Counted from the stretch's first letter, positions 1 to 7,905 are shown. The stretch is DNA of 35,071 bases from UBA5189 sp035631615 (GCA_035631615.1 DASQIK010000067.1:1-35071); one strand, 5' to 3'. Made by a program: numbers and translations. The notes: generated by a model not told the origin, from the sequence alone.

Positions 1-9
1 GGGGGGGGG
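1..9. other. Homopolymer G run at window edge
   Basis: The window begins with nine consecutive G. Read on the minus strand this is a C run inside the open frame of the truncated gene that follows. A run of this length at the exact edge may be a contig-end or base-calling artefact, so the last three or so codons of that gene in this window should not be trusted. Confidence 0.5.
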
Positions 10-559
10 CCGCTTGCTGTCCGACCCAGAATGCGCTCGGCGCGGACCAGGCAGGCACGCCCGCGATCCCGCTGGCTGCCCCGGCCGTGACCAGCGTGAC
101 GGACGGCTCGTTCCGGGCCTCCTCGCCGCAGTGCGGGCAGATATCGAAGCTCGGGTCGGACCACTCCCCGCAGGCGGCACACGGCGCCGCGAGCCAGGTA
201 GTGCACGTAGGGCATCGTCGCCAGCCCGGCTGGATCGACCGGCTGCAGGCCGGACAGCCCGGGCCGACGCTCGATTCCGCCAGGGCGACCGCGAGCCGCT
301 CCGACCGCTGGTCCGCCGCGCTCACGCCGGGGCGGACGTACCGGTAGATGGCCAGCGAGAGCGGCAACAGCACCGGGGTCGAGATGACGATCCAGGCGGC
401 CGCGGCGAGCGCCACGAACGACGACTCCGTCCGGTGTGCGGCGTCGCCGTATGTCCACCAGGCCGCGGCGAGCCATAGGGCGACCAGGCCGATGCCGAGC
501 GCCAGGCCGGTCGTGCTGACGATGGGGTTCGCGAGGACCTGGGCAAGGATGTTGGCCAC
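1..559 (-). CDS. Double zinc-ribbon membrane protein (C-terminus cut by window edge)
   Basis: An uncharacterised membrane-anchored zinc-ribbon protein. Starting at GTG 559, the frame encodes two hydrophobic segments (about residues 10-30 and 45-65, one containing LWLAAAWW). A cytoplasmic part follows with two CxxC pairs in tandem: CPAC...CPTC and then CAAC...CPHC. This is the double zinc ribbon arrangement found on many bacterial membrane and regulatory proteins. No stop is reached before the left edge, so the 3' end is missing. The start is inferred: the frame stays open further upstream, but GTG 559 sits just before the first membrane segment and 108 bp downstream of the topoisomerase stop. 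The last codons fall in the G homopolymer and are doubtful. The function is unknown; zinc binding is inferred from the cysteines. Confidence 0.6.
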   Translation of the reverse strand, partial: MANILAQVLANPIVSTTGLALGIGLVALWLAAAWWTYGDAAHRTESSFVALAAAAWIVISTPVLLPLSLAIYRYVRPGVSAADQRSERLAVALAESSVGPGCPACSRSIQPGWRRCPTCTTWLAAPCAACGEWSDPSFDICPHCGEEARNEPSVTLVTAGAASGIAGVPAWSAPSAFWVGQQAAPP

Positions 560-667
560 GGTCTCGCCAGTGTGGCGACGGCCCGTCTCCGGCCCGACTG
601 CGCCAAGCAGCCGCGGCTTGCAGATCCGTGACGCTCGCGCGCCGAGCGGTGCGTCCGAGCGCCGGCC

Positions 668-1750
668 TCAGCGGGTCGCGCGACTGTTGCGGGAGCGCAG
701 GAACCGCAGGACCTCGAGCTCGTCGCGGCGGGTCGGCGGCCCGTCACCGGGCGCCCGTCGCCGCGCCGCGCCCGCGCCCGCGATGCCGCCCGCCTCCCCG
801 AACGCGTCGATGACCGCGGGGTGGATGTAGCTGCCCCGCGTGACGGCCGGCGTGTCCCCGATCGCGTCGGCCGTCTGCTCGATGGCCGTGCGGAGCTGCG
901 CGGGACGCCCATCCGTGGCGCCAGGCGCCGCGGTCGGCGCCGCGCGCAGGGCCCGGTACGCGAGGATCGTCGCGGCCCACGTCCGGAAGTCCTTGGCGCT
1001 GAACTCGTCCGTCCCGGCCGCCTCGCGCAGGTAGTCGTTGACATCCTCGGAGGAGATCGGATGCGCCTCGCCCGCGGCGTCGACGTACTGGAACAGCAGC
1101 TGCCCGGGCAGCTCCTGGCAGCGCCGGATGATCCGTGCCAGCCGAGGATCGACGGTCGCCCGCTCCTCGACCCGGCCGCCCTTGCCCCGGAAGCGGAAGC
1201 GCACGGTCCCGCCCGAGACCGTCGCGTGCCGGTCCCGGAGGGTCGACAGCCCGAACGATCGATTGAGCCGTGCGTACTCCGCGTTGCCCACCCGGAAACG
1301 GGTCGTCTCCAGGAGGCTGATGACGGTCGCGATCACCTTCTCGCGCGGCAGGCCGTGCCGGCGCAGGTCCTCGCGGACGCGGCGCCGAATCCTCGGCAGC
1401 GCGAGCCCGAACGCGATGAGCCGATCGAACTTGCCCCGGTCGCGGCGGGCACGAAAGCGGGCGTGATACCGGTACTGGCGGCGGCCCCGGGCGTCGCGGC
1501 CCGTCGCCTGGAGATGGCCTGCCGTGTCGGGACAGATCCAGACCTCGGTCCACGCCGGCGGGATCGCGAGGGACCGGATCCGCGCCAGCTCGGGCGCCGA
1601 CGAGATGCGGCGGCCGTGCGCATCGAGATAGACGAAGCCGCGACCGGCTCGCCGGCGGGAGAACCCGGGTGCATCAGCCCGGACATAGCGCAGCCCGGCA
1701 GCGCGGGCATCCCTGCCGCCGTGGCCCGCCGCAACGGGCGGTGCGGTCAG
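668..1750 (-). CDS. DNA topoisomerase IB (poxvirus/eukaryote-like)
   Basis: A type IB topoisomerase, which relaxes supercoils through a 3'-phosphotyrosyl intermediate without ATP. The frame shows the bacterial TopIB layout: an N-terminal domain containing GLRYVR and the IPPAWTEVWICP stretch, the QATGRDARGRRQYRYH motif, then the catalytic domain. Catalytic residues are visible: Lys in RGKGG (about 190), Arg in KDFRTW (about 256) and the nucleophile Tyr in SYIHPAV (about 308). At about 360 residues it has normal length. The start is odd: no ATG, GTG or TTG occurs in frame between the glycosyltransferase and the first conserved motif. The only plausible site is CTG 1750, whose last two bases lie in the upstream stop (CTGA). 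Either a rare CTG start with translational coupling or a small indel is possible. The C-terminal 30 residues are basic and low-complexity. Confidence 0.88.
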   Translation of the reverse strand: MTAPPVAAGHGGRDARAAGLRYVRADAPGFSRRRAGRGFVYLDAHGRRISSAPELARIRSLAIPPAWTEVWICPDTAGHLQATGRDARGRRQYRYHARFRARRDRGKFDRLIAFGLALPRIRRRVREDLRRHGLPREKVIATVISLLETTRFRVGNAEYARLNRSFGLSTLRDRHATVSGGTVRFRFRGKGGRVEERATVDPRLARIIRRCQELPGQLLFQYVDAAGEAHPISSEDVNDYLREAAGTDEFSAKDFRTWAATILAYRALRAAPTAAPGATDGRPAQLRTAIEQTADAIGDTPAVTRGSYIHPAVIDAFGEAGGIAGAGAARRRAPGDGPPTRRDELEVLRFLRSRNSRATR

Positions 1751-2928
1751 GGCCGGTCGTCCCCGCCGCCGGACACGGGGACGGGCTCCCGAAGCGTCAT
1801 GGAGCTCGCGCCGGGCGATGTGGACCGCGAGGTTGCGGCCGGCGCCGGCCGGGTGATCCGCGCGTAGAGCGATTCGTAGCGATCGGCCATCCGGGCCGCG
1901 GAGAAGCGGTCGCGGACCGTCTGTCGGATCTCGCGGCGGTCGAGCCGGGGGATCCGGTCCGCGAAGAAGGCGAGCGCGGAGATGTCGTCACCGAAGAAGC
2001 CGTCCACGCCCTCGCGGATGATCTCCGGCAGCGCCCCGACGCGGCGTGCCAGAACCGGCGTCCCGCAGGCGAGGGACTCGATGCTGACCAGGCCGAACGG
2101 CTCGGGCCACGCGCCGGGCATGATCGTGGCGTAGCTCTCGGCGAACAGCTGGTCGCGCTCCTCCCGTTTCAGCTCGCCGAGGTACTCCACCGACTTGCCC
2201 GCCCGCCGGAGTGCCGGCTGGAAGACATCCTCGAAGTACGCCCGATGGCGGGCGAGGTTGCCGACCTTCGCGGCGATCCGCAGGTTGCGGCCGACGCGCT
2301 GGGCAACCTCGATCGCGTCGACGATGCCCTTCTCCGGATCGACCCGGCCGACGAAGCAGAACGCGTCGCCCGGCTCCTCGACGAACGGCGCCGCGTCCAG
2401 GTTCAGGCCGTTGTGGATGATCGTCCAGGGCACGTCCGGATGCGTGCTCGCCTGGCTCCGGCTGATCGCCACCATGCCGTCCGGCGGGTCGACGAACTGC
2501 TCCACCGCCCACGGCAGGTCGAGCCGGCCATGGAACGTCGAGACCACGGGCACGCTCGACGTGCGCGCGAGGGGCAGCGACCAGCGCTCCAGGTGGGAGT
2601 GGATGATGTCGAACTCGTCGGCGTGGTCGCCCACGAGCTGCAACGTGGTCGCGAACCAGCCCGCGGCGTCGCTCTCGATGCCGGCCGGCCGGAGCGCCTG
2701 CTCGACGGTCGGGATGAGCCGGCACGGAACCTCCGAGTCGCCACTGGCGAAGACCGTGACGTCGTGGTCGCGCTTGACGAGCTCGGCCGTGAGCTCGTAG
2801 ACGATCTGCTCGGTGCCGCCGTAGCCGAGCGGGGGCACGCGCTCGACCGGTGGGGCGACCTGCGCGATCCGCAGTCGACGCGGTGGCGGGAAGGTTTCCG
2901 TGCGCGGGAGCGCCATCTGGCCAGTCAC
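1747..2928 (-). CDS. GT4-family glycosyltransferase (GT-B fold)
   Basis: A retaining GT-B glycosyltransferase of 393 residues; donor and acceptor sugars cannot be read from sequence. The N-terminal Rossmann half begins with the motif LGYGGTEQIVYELTAEL (about 34-50), then HSHLE and TFHGR. The C-terminal nucleotide-sugar half has FVGRVDPEKG (about 192-201) and the E-x7-E motif PEPFGLVSIES (Glu276 and Glu284). There is no membrane segment. The GTG at 2928 is chosen because GAGGAGG at 2934-2940 lies 5 nt before it; ATG 2916 is an in-frame alternative 12 nt further in. The frame stays open far upstream, across the response regulator on the other strand, but that extension is non-coding shadow. The C-terminal 30 residues are Ser/Pro/Gly-rich. 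It is divergent from the response regulator and its stop overlaps the topoisomerase start. Confidence 0.88.
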   Translation of the reverse strand: MTGQMALPRTETFPPPRRLRIAQVAPPVERVPPLGYGGTEQIVYELTAELVKRDHDVTVFASGDSEVPCRLIPTVEQALRPAGIESDAAGWFATTLQLVGDHADEFDIIHSHLERWSLPLARTSSVPVVSTFHGRLDLPWAVEQFVDPPDGMVAISRSQASTHPDVPWTIIHNGLNLDAAPFVEEPGDAFCFVGRVDPEKGIVDAIEVAQRVGRNLRIAAKVGNLARHRAYFEDVFQPALRRAGKSVEYLGELKREERDQLFAESYATIMPGAWPEPFGLVSIESLACGTPVLARRVGALPEIIREGVDGFFGDDISALAFFADRIPRLDRREIRQTVRDRFSAARMADRYESLYARITRPAPAATSRSTSPGASSMTLREPVPVSGGGDDRP

Positions 2929-3044
2929 GAGTCCCTCCTCGGGGTGTCGGGCCCGACTCGATGGGTCCGCTGCGTTGTTCGGTGATCCTAGTCGCCCTTC
3001 CGGGCCGGCTTGGCTAACCGTGGCCGGTGGCCGCCTCGCACGAG

Positions 3045-3067
3045 CATTACGGCCGTGCGCTGTAATG
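3045..3067. promoter_or_regulatory. Inverted repeat in divergent intergenic region
   Basis: CATTAC (3045-3050) and GTAATG (3062-3067) form perfect 6-bp inverted arms separated by 11 bp. They lie in the 255-bp gap between the divergent glycosyltransferase (start 2928) and response regulator (start 3184). TGTAAT at 3061-3066, matching 5 of 6 bases of a -10 hexamer, overlaps the right arm. A two-fold operator is possible, perhaps for the adjacent regulator, but 6-bp arms can occur by chance. Confidence 0.3.
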
Positions 3068-3183
3068 GATTCGCAACGCGCCTGCAATGTCCGGGTCCCA
3101 TGGGCGGTACGTACTGGCGGCGAGGATCGGGGCACATCGAAAGCGGGTGCCGGAGTCGCCCACCAATCGAGGAGCCACACGTC

Positions 3184-3939
3184 ATGTCGACCCAGCCGCT
3201 CGTGCTCGTCGCCGACGACGAGCCGCGCATCACCAAGCTCGTCCAGATCGCGCTGTCCGAGGAGGGCTTCCGCGTCGTCACCGCCAACAGCGGCGAGCAG
3301 GCGCTCCAGAAGGCCGAGGAGGTCCGGCCGGACATCGTCCTGCTGGATATCGTGATGCCCGACCTCGACGGCATCGAGGTCATGCGCCAGCTGCGCGAGC
3401 GCCGACCGGTGCCGGTGATCCTGCTCACGGCGAAGGGCTCGACCGCCGACAAGGCGAAGGGCCTCGACCTGGGCGCCGACGACTACATCGCCAAGCCGTT
3501 CCACCCGGACGAGCTCGCGGCACGCGTGCGGGCCGTGATCCGCCGCTCGGGCGGCGCGGAGCCCGGTGCCGGCATCATCAAGTTCGACGACATCGAGATC
3601 GACCTCGAGCGCCGGATGGTCACCCGCGGCGGCGAGCTGGTCCAGCTCTCGCGCACGGAGTGGCTGCTCCTCCAGCACCTCGCCGCGAACGCCGGCAAGG
3701 TCGTGCTGCACACGGAGATGCTGACCAAGGTCTGGGGCCCGGAGTACCGGGACGACCTGCAGTACCTCCGGGTGTGGGTCAGCCGCGTCCGGCGCAAGCT
3801 CGGCGCGGCGCCCGGCGAGCCGGGCCGGATCCGCACGTTCCAGGGCATCGGCTACCTGCTCGACGTCGAGGGCGCGACCACGAAGCACGAGCCCGGCGAC
3901 GAGGTCCTCGAGCGCGAGTCGCCGGCCCTGATCGGGTAA
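3184..3939 (+). CDS. OmpR/PhoB-family response regulator
   Basis: A two-component transcription factor of 251 residues. Residues 1-120 form the receiver domain: acidic pocket Asp11/Asp12, phospho-acceptor Asp55 (LLDIVMPDLDG), switch Thr82 and Lys104 (KPF). Residues 130-228 form an OmpR-type winged-helix DNA-binding domain containing LSRTEWLLLQHL, VWGPEYRDD and the recognition region LRVWVSRVRRKL, with the terminal hairpin GIGYLL. The overall look is closest to KdpE-like regulators, but I would not assign a pathway. A polar tail of about 20 residues ends the protein. GAGGAG 10 nt upstream of ATG supports the start. No histidine kinase is encoded in the window, so it is an orphan here. Its 3' end converges on the MoaD-MoaE gene with a 12-bp gap and no obvious terminator. 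Confidence 0.93.
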   Translation: MSTQPLVLVADDEPRITKLVQIALSEEGFRVVTANSGEQALQKAEEVRPDIVLLDIVMPDLDGIEVMRQLRERRPVPVILLTAKGSTADKAKGLDLGADDYIAKPFHPDELAARVRAVIRRSGGAEPGAGIIKFDDIEIDLERRMVTRGGELVQLSRTEWLLLQHLAANAGKVVLHTEMLTKVWGPEYRDDLQYLRVWVSRVRRKLGAAPGEPGRIRTFQGIGYLLDVEGATTKHEPGDEVLERESPALIG

Positions 3940-3951
3940 CGGCTCGCGGGC

Positions 3952-4713
3952 TCAGCCTTCGGCGGGTCGCTCGCGAGCCGGCGCGCCGATCCACACGTGG
4001 CCGTCCTCGAATTGCTCGGCCTTCCAGATCGGCGCGCGCGCCTTCGTCTCGTCGATGGCGTACCTCGCCGCTTCGAACGCCGCGTCGCGATGGGGCGCGC
4101 AGGCGACGATCGCCACCGAGGCCTCGCCGAGCGGGACCTCGCCCTCGCGATGCACGATCGCGAGCCGGGTGACCCCGAACCGCGCCTCGATCTCGTCCGC
4201 GATCGCTGCCATGACCCGCAGCGCCATCTCCGGGAGCGCCTCGTACTCGAGCGCCTCGACGCGGCGGCCGGCGTGGCGCGCCGCCTCGGCCTCCTGGCCC
4301 GGAGCGGGCGTTCCCGCCGACCGCCGGGTGACGCCGAGGAACCCGACCACCGCGCCGTCGTCCGGCGTCGCGAGTCGCTCCGTGAGCTCGACGAGAATCT
4401 CGCGCCCGAGCGGTTCGCCACGGATCTCGAGGATCCGCAGGCGAGCTGGATGGTCGTCGGGCGCGCCACCGCTGACCGGCGGAATCATTGCGACCTCGTC
4501 GCCGTCCTCGAGCGCGGCGTGCGGGGCGGCGTAGTCGCCGTTCCGGGCGAACCGGACCGCGGGTCGTCCCGGCGCCAGGACGGGATACCGCTCGACGAGC
4601 GCCTCCCACGCGGCCTCGATCGTCGAGCCCGGCGCGAGCTCCAGCGTCACCCGCCGCGTGCCCGCGAGCTCGCGCTGCATCGCGAACAGGCGCACGTGCA
4701 CGCGTACGGTCAC
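3952..4713 (-). CDS. moaX: MoaD-MoaE fusion (molybdopterin synthase, MoaX-like)
   Basis: Molybdopterin synthase converts cyclic pyranopterin monophosphate to molybdopterin, using sulfur carried as a thiocarboxylate on the C-terminal Gly of MoaD. Here both subunits are in one 253-residue chain. Residues 1-83 are the ubiquitin-fold MoaD, ending in IPPVSGG (Gly82-Gly83). About residues 92-245 are MoaE, with GFLGVTR, LEYEALPEMA, IVHREGEVPLGEASVAI, the PHRDAAFEA helix and the catalytic-lysine motif KARAPIWK. Known fused MoaX of Mycobacterium tuberculosis must be cleaved after the Gly-Gly to work, and the same is expected here. The GTG start overlaps the methyltransferase stop as GTGA, implying coupled translation. 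No other molybdenum-cofactor genes are in the window. Confidence 0.9.
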   Translation of the reverse strand: MTVRVHVRLFAMQRELAGTRRVTLELAPGSTIEAAWEALVERYPVLAPGRPAVRFARNGDYAAPHAALEDGDEVAMIPPVSGGAPDDHPARLRILEIRGEPLGREILVELTERLATPDDGAVVGFLGVTRRSAGTPAPGQEAEAARHAGRRVEALEYEALPEMALRVMAAIADEIEARFGVTRLAIVHREGEVPLGEASVAIVACAPHRDAAFEAARYAIDETKARAPIWKAEQFEDGHVWIGAPARERPAEG

Positions 4714-5375
4714 GGTCGGAGCGTCGCCACGAGGAGGCCATCGCCGATGGGCAGGATCGTCGACTCGAAGGCCGGGTCGGCGGAGACGCGGGCACAGAAC
4801 TCGCGCAGCGCGTCGGTGCCATCGCCGGGGCGCGCCGGGCGCGAGCCGGAGGTGCGGCCGCTCCAGAGCACGTTGTCGGCGACGACGAGCGCGCCCGGGG
4901 CCAGCCGGTCCATGAGCGCGACGAGGTAGGCCAGGTACTCGTCCTTGAGCGCGTCGATGAAGACGAGGTCGAACGGCCCGCGCAGGTCCGGTGTGTCCCC
5001 CGCGAACGCCTCGAGCGCCGGCTCGTTGACGACCTTGATCCGCTCGTCCGGCAGGCCGGCCCGGCGCCAGAACGCACGTGCACGGTCGGTCCGCTCGCGG
5101 TCGGGGTCGATGGTCACGATCGAGCCGCCGACCGGCAGCGCGAGTCCCATCCAGAGTGTCGAATAGCCGATCGCGGTGCCGACCTCGACCACCCGCCGGC
5201 GATCCGCGGCGAGGACGGCGAGCAGTCGGCCGCTGTCGCGGCTCAGGATCGGGATCCGGTCCGGCTCGGCGGCCGCCTCCATCTCGACGAGAATCGGATG
5301 CGGTGGCCGGCCGGTCGCCTCGATCCAGTCGAGGTCGGTCGAGTCCGGCGACCAGGTCCGGTCGGTCTTGGCCAT
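4710..5375 (-). CDS. SAM-dependent O-methyltransferase (COMT/YrrM type)
   Basis: A class I methyltransferase of 221 residues with the catechol/caffeoyl-CoA O-methyltransferase layout. The SAM-binding motif I is VVEVGTAIGYSTLWM (about 64-78). The acidic strand-2 end is VTIDPDRER. The metal/substrate motif is FDLVFIDALKDEY (Asp then Lys), followed by VVADNVLWSG, where Asp-Asn normally completes the divalent metal site. The substrate is unknown; members act on catechols, phenolics or tRNA hydroxyuridine. GGAGG at 5382-5386 sits 7 nt before ATG 5375, a good ribosome-binding site. The stop overlaps the GTG of the MoaD-MoaE fusion. The upstream membrane-protein gene ends 28 bp before this start, so the three genes probably share a transcript. 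Confidence 0.85.
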   Translation of the reverse strand: MAKTDRTWSPDSTDLDWIEATGRPPHPILVEMEAAAEPDRIPILSRDSGRLLAVLAADRRRVVEVGTAIGYSTLWMGLALPVGGSIVTIDPDRERTDRARAFWRRAGLPDERIKVVNEPALEAFAGDTPDLRGPFDLVFIDALKDEYLAYLVALMDRLAPGALVVADNVLWSGRTSGSRPARPGDGTDALREFCARVSADPAFESTILPIGDGLLVATLRP

Positions 5376-5402
5376 GGCGACGCCTCCGTCAGGGGTGGTG
5401 GT

Positions 5403-6239
5403 TCAGACGAGCAGCCCCGCGCCGAAGTACAGCCCGGCGGCGAGGATCGTGCCGGCTGCGATCGTGCCGACGTTGATGTACAGCAGGCCCGTCGCCGATT
5501 CCATCGACCGCGACCGCGCCGTCTGGACCGCGGCCCAGCTGACGACGAGCGGGAACACGATGCCCACGAGCAGCCGCAGCCAGACGAACAGCGCCCATGG
5601 CCCGATGAGGGCGGCGAACGCGGGCGTCCCGCCCGGCCCGGCCCCGAGGCCGATCCAGGCGACGAACAGCCCGACCTGGATGGCGAGCGCGACGCCGAGC
5701 CAGCGCGCGAAGCGGACGAGCGGCGCCTCGGGGAGGTGCGGCGTCACGAGGTACCAGTGGCCGAGGACCATCGCGGCCCAGACGCCTCCCAGGACCGCGG
5801 ACAGGCCCGCGAGCTCCACCAGCAGGAGGAGGCTCTCGAGGCCGCCGCCGCCCCATGACAGGGCGCCGGAGAGCAGGACGAGCCCGGCCGCCGCAAGCCC
5901 CCCGATCGCCAGCGGCGCGGCGCGCCGGCCGCGCAGGAGCACGACGCCGTAGGCAGCGGCGATGATCGGGAGGGCGAGCAACGCGAGGTGGCGCAGTCCA
6001 TCCCAGGCCGGCTCGGCACGGGCCGCCAGGGCAGGTGACAGTGCCGGCAGGCTGCTGTCGGTGAACCCCGCGAGGACGGCGAAGGCGGCCGCGCTGAAGG
6101 CGGTGAAGGCCAGGTAGCCACGGGTTGCGTCGGTCCGGAATCGACCGGCGACGACGGCCGCGAACGAGCCGACGCCGAGGGCCGTCAGGACGGTCCAGTT
6201 GATGAAGGCGAGGCTCTCGGCGATGCGCTCCGCGGGCAC
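5403..6239 (-). CDS. Uncharacterised multipass membrane protein
   Basis: I do not recognise a named family. The 278-residue product is nearly all hydrophobic, with about eight predicted membrane spans. Conserved-looking pieces lie between spans: LSWGGGGLES, MVLGHWYLVTPHLPEAPL and, near the end, LLYINVGTIAAGTILAAGLYF. The GHWYL...P loop, with a single His next to aromatic residues, looks like a ligand or haem environment, but this is a guess. There is no signal sequence apart from the first span. GTG 6239 is preceded by TACACT at 6251-6246 with 6 nt between, matching other starts here that look leaderless; no Shine-Dalgarno is visible. It lies 46 bp after the M23 peptidase stop and 28 bp before the methyltransferase. 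Confidence 0.72.
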   Translation of the reverse strand: MPAERIAESLAFINWTVLTALGVGSFAAVVAGRFRTDATRGYLAFTAFSAAAFAVLAGFTDSSLPALSPALAARAEPAWDGLRHLALLALPIIAAAYGVVLLRGRRAAPLAIGGLAAAGLVLLSGALSWGGGGLESLLLLVELAGLSAVLGGVWAAMVLGHWYLVTPHLPEAPLVRFARWLGVALAIQVGLFVAWIGLGAGPGGTPAFAALIGPWALFVWLRLLVGIVFPLVVSWAAVQTARSRSMESATGLLYINVGTIAAGTILAAGLYFGAGLLV

Positions 6240-6245
6240 CCGGCG

Positions 6246-6251
6246 AGTGTA
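6246..6251 (-). promoter_or_regulatory. -10-like TACACT, 6 nt before GTG start
   Basis: TACACT matches 4 of 6 bases of TATAAT and ends 6 nt before GTG 6239, the spacing expected if transcription begins at the start codon. No convincing -35 is present, so this rests on the same arrangement recurring at other genes in the window. Confidence 0.35.
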
Positions 6252-6285
6252 GCCGTGGCTGCCGGCGTGCCCGCGGAGCGAGCGG

Positions 6286-6765
6286 TCAGCGGTACCTGTA
6301 CGGGAGGTATGCGCCGGCGTCGATGTAGCCCCACGGCCTGATCCGATAGGAGCCCGACGCCCATGGGTAGCCGTGCCAGACCTCGAAGTGGAGATGCGGG
6401 CCGGTGGCGCATCCGCTCATCCCGACGCGACCGATGGTCGTGGACTGCGCCGAAACGGCCTCGCCCCTCCAGGCGTAGACATTGCGGAGGTGGTAGTACG
6501 CCGAGTAGAGGCCGTTCCCGTGGGAGATCCACACCTGGTAGCCGCCGCAGTTGTTCCTCCAGCCGGCGAAGACGACCTTCCCGGACCTGATCGGGACGAC
6601 GCGCGTCCCGGCGTACGAGGCGATGTCCTCGGCGGGATGGCGGCTGCTGAACCACTGGCTGACGTACGAGCCGGTGGTCGCGACGGGCCAGTAGGCGAAC
6701 ACGGCTGCCGGCAGGATGAGCGTGGCGGCCAGCGCCACCACGAGTGCGCGGATGGATTTGCGCAT
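6286..6765 (-). CDS. Secreted M23-family peptidase (LytM-type)
   Basis: A 159-residue zinc metallopeptidase predicted to act outside the membrane on cell-wall peptides. Residues 1-24 (Lys/Arg then a hydrophobic run ending AVFA) are a signal peptide. The M23 core follows directly, with no coiled-coil or LysM region. Zinc and catalytic residues are present: His43 and Asp47 (HPAED), His92 (YYHL), and His124 and His126 (GPHLHFEVW). Cys73 and Cys119 could form a disulfide. The fold is complete, so activity is likely. ATG 6765 is chosen because the signal peptide starts there; it lacks a nearby ribosome-binding site, and the AGGAGG/AAGGAG stretch is about 35-45 nt upstream with no in-frame start close to it. 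It is divergent from the UPF0173 gene. Confidence 0.88.
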   Translation of the reverse strand: MRKSIRALVVALAATLILPAAVFAYWPVATTGSYVSQWFSSRHPAEDIASYAGTRVVPIRSGKVVFAGWRNNCGGYQVWISHGNGLYSAYYHLRNVYAWRGEAVSAQSTTIGRVGMSGCATGPHLHFEVWHGYPWASGSYRIRPWGYIDAGAYLPYRYR

Positions 6766-7038
6766 AGGGATTCGTGGGCACGCCGAAGCGCGGCCCGATC
6801 TCCTTTCCTCCTGGAGTCCCCCGGTGGCGGGGAACAACGACTGATGGCCCGTCCGGGCGCGCGCGCAGCGTCACGCGGCGCGTCTCCGCGGGGGTTGCTG
6901 GTCGCCCCCCGCTTGGCCGCAGCGACCGGTGCGGGCCGGGGATCGGGAGGACCGGCGCATTGTGCCACCGGACCACCGGTCTGTCATGCGCGTGCAATGC
7001 GGTCGCTCGATACGATGGCGCGCGGAGGTGCCACAGCG

Positions 7039-7770
7039 ATGAACGCCATGGGTTCGACATCGATCACCTGGTACGGCCACGCGTGCATCGAGCTGGTCTC
7101 ACCGGGCGGCGTGACCGTCCTGTTCGATCCGTGGTTCGCGAACCCGTCGAGCCCCCGGGCGCCGGAGACCGTCGACACCTGCGACCTCATGCTCGTCAGC
7201 CACGGGCACGCCGACCATATCGGCAACGCGATCCCGATCGCGAGCCGCACCCGGCCGAAGTGGCCGGCGATGCACGAGCTGACGCTCTGGCTGAGCAGCG
7301 TCTACTCGTCCCCGGAGGACGTGATCGGCATGAACAAGGGTGGGACCGTCGAGACGTGCGGCCTGCGCGTCAGGATGACCTCCGCCGATCATTCGGCCGG
7401 CGACTGGGACAACGCGTCGGGCATGCCCCGGTATCTCGGGGAGCCCGCGGGCTTCGTCGTCGAGCTCGAGGACGGCGGCCGCGTGTACTTCGCCGGTGAC
7501 ACGAACGTGTTCGGGGACATGCGCCTGATCGGCGAGCTGTATCGCCCGGACCTCGCGATCCTGCCGATCGGGGGCCACTACACCATGGGGCCGCGCGAGG
7601 CAGCGCTCGCCGTCGAGCTGCTCGGCGTGCGCGAGGTGCTGCCCATCCACTACGGGACCTTCCCGATCCTGGCCGGGACCCCGGACCAGCTCCGCGACGA
7701 GCTCGCCGGCCGCAACCTGGGCGACGTCCTGGTCCACGCGCCACAGCCCGGCGAGTCGCTCAGCCGCTGA
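7039..7770 (+). CDS. UPF0173 metal-dependent hydrolase
   Basis: A 243-residue metallo-beta-lactamase-fold hydrolase of the UPF0173 (YtkL-like) family. The physiological substrate of the family is not established. The N-terminus has WYGHACIEL and LFDPW. The binuclear metal motif is SHGHADH (His55, His57, Asp59, His60). The other metal ligands fit His in ADHSAGD, Asp in YFAGDTN, and the closing His in LPIHYGTF. Start ATG 7039 follows GGAGG at 7024-7028; an earlier in-frame ATG at 7015 lacks this. TACGAT at 7011-7016 may be the -10. It stands alone, and an 8-bp hairpin follows the stop. Confidence 0.92.
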   Translation: MNAMGSTSITWYGHACIELVSPGGVTVLFDPWFANPSSPRAPETVDTCDLMLVSHGHADHIGNAIPIASRTRPKWPAMHELTLWLSSVYSSPEDVIGMNKGGTVETCGLRVRMTSADHSAGDWDNASGMPRYLGEPAGFVVELEDGGRVYFAGDTNVFGDMRLIGELYRPDLAILPIGGHYTMGPREAALAVELLGVREVLPIHYGTFPILAGTPDQLRDELAGRNLGDVLVHAPQPGESLSR

Positions 7771-7776
7771 CCGGCA

Positions 7777-7799
7777 CCCGATCGGCGATCCCGATCGGG
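7777..7799 (+). terminator. Hairpin after UPF0173 gene
   Basis: CCCGATCG (7777-7784) and CGATCGGG (7792-7799) form a perfect 8-bp stem with a 7-nt loop, starting 7 nt after the UPF0173 stop. No T tract follows, so it may stabilise the 3' end or be a weak terminator. Confidence 0.4.
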
Positions 7800-7905
7800 G
7801 CCGACCGTCTGACCCGAGCGTCCGGGTGGGCGCGGGACGAACGGGTAGGTGCGCCCGCGCCACGCCTGCGGCCTGATGGGGAGCGCCAGCTCGCTCCGAG
7901 GTCGC

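Noticed and set aside
2929..3888. Open frame extending the glycosyltransferase upstream to 713 codons
   Set aside because: It runs antisense through the response regulator with no conserved motif, and a strong ribosome-binding site marks the real start at 2928.
6766..7000. Possible cyclic di-AMP (ydaO-type) riboswitch before the M23 peptidase
   Set aside because: Such riboswitches often precede wall hydrolases, and CACCGGGGGACTCC looked suggestive, but the other conserved ydaO blocks are absent and the region is shorter than needed.
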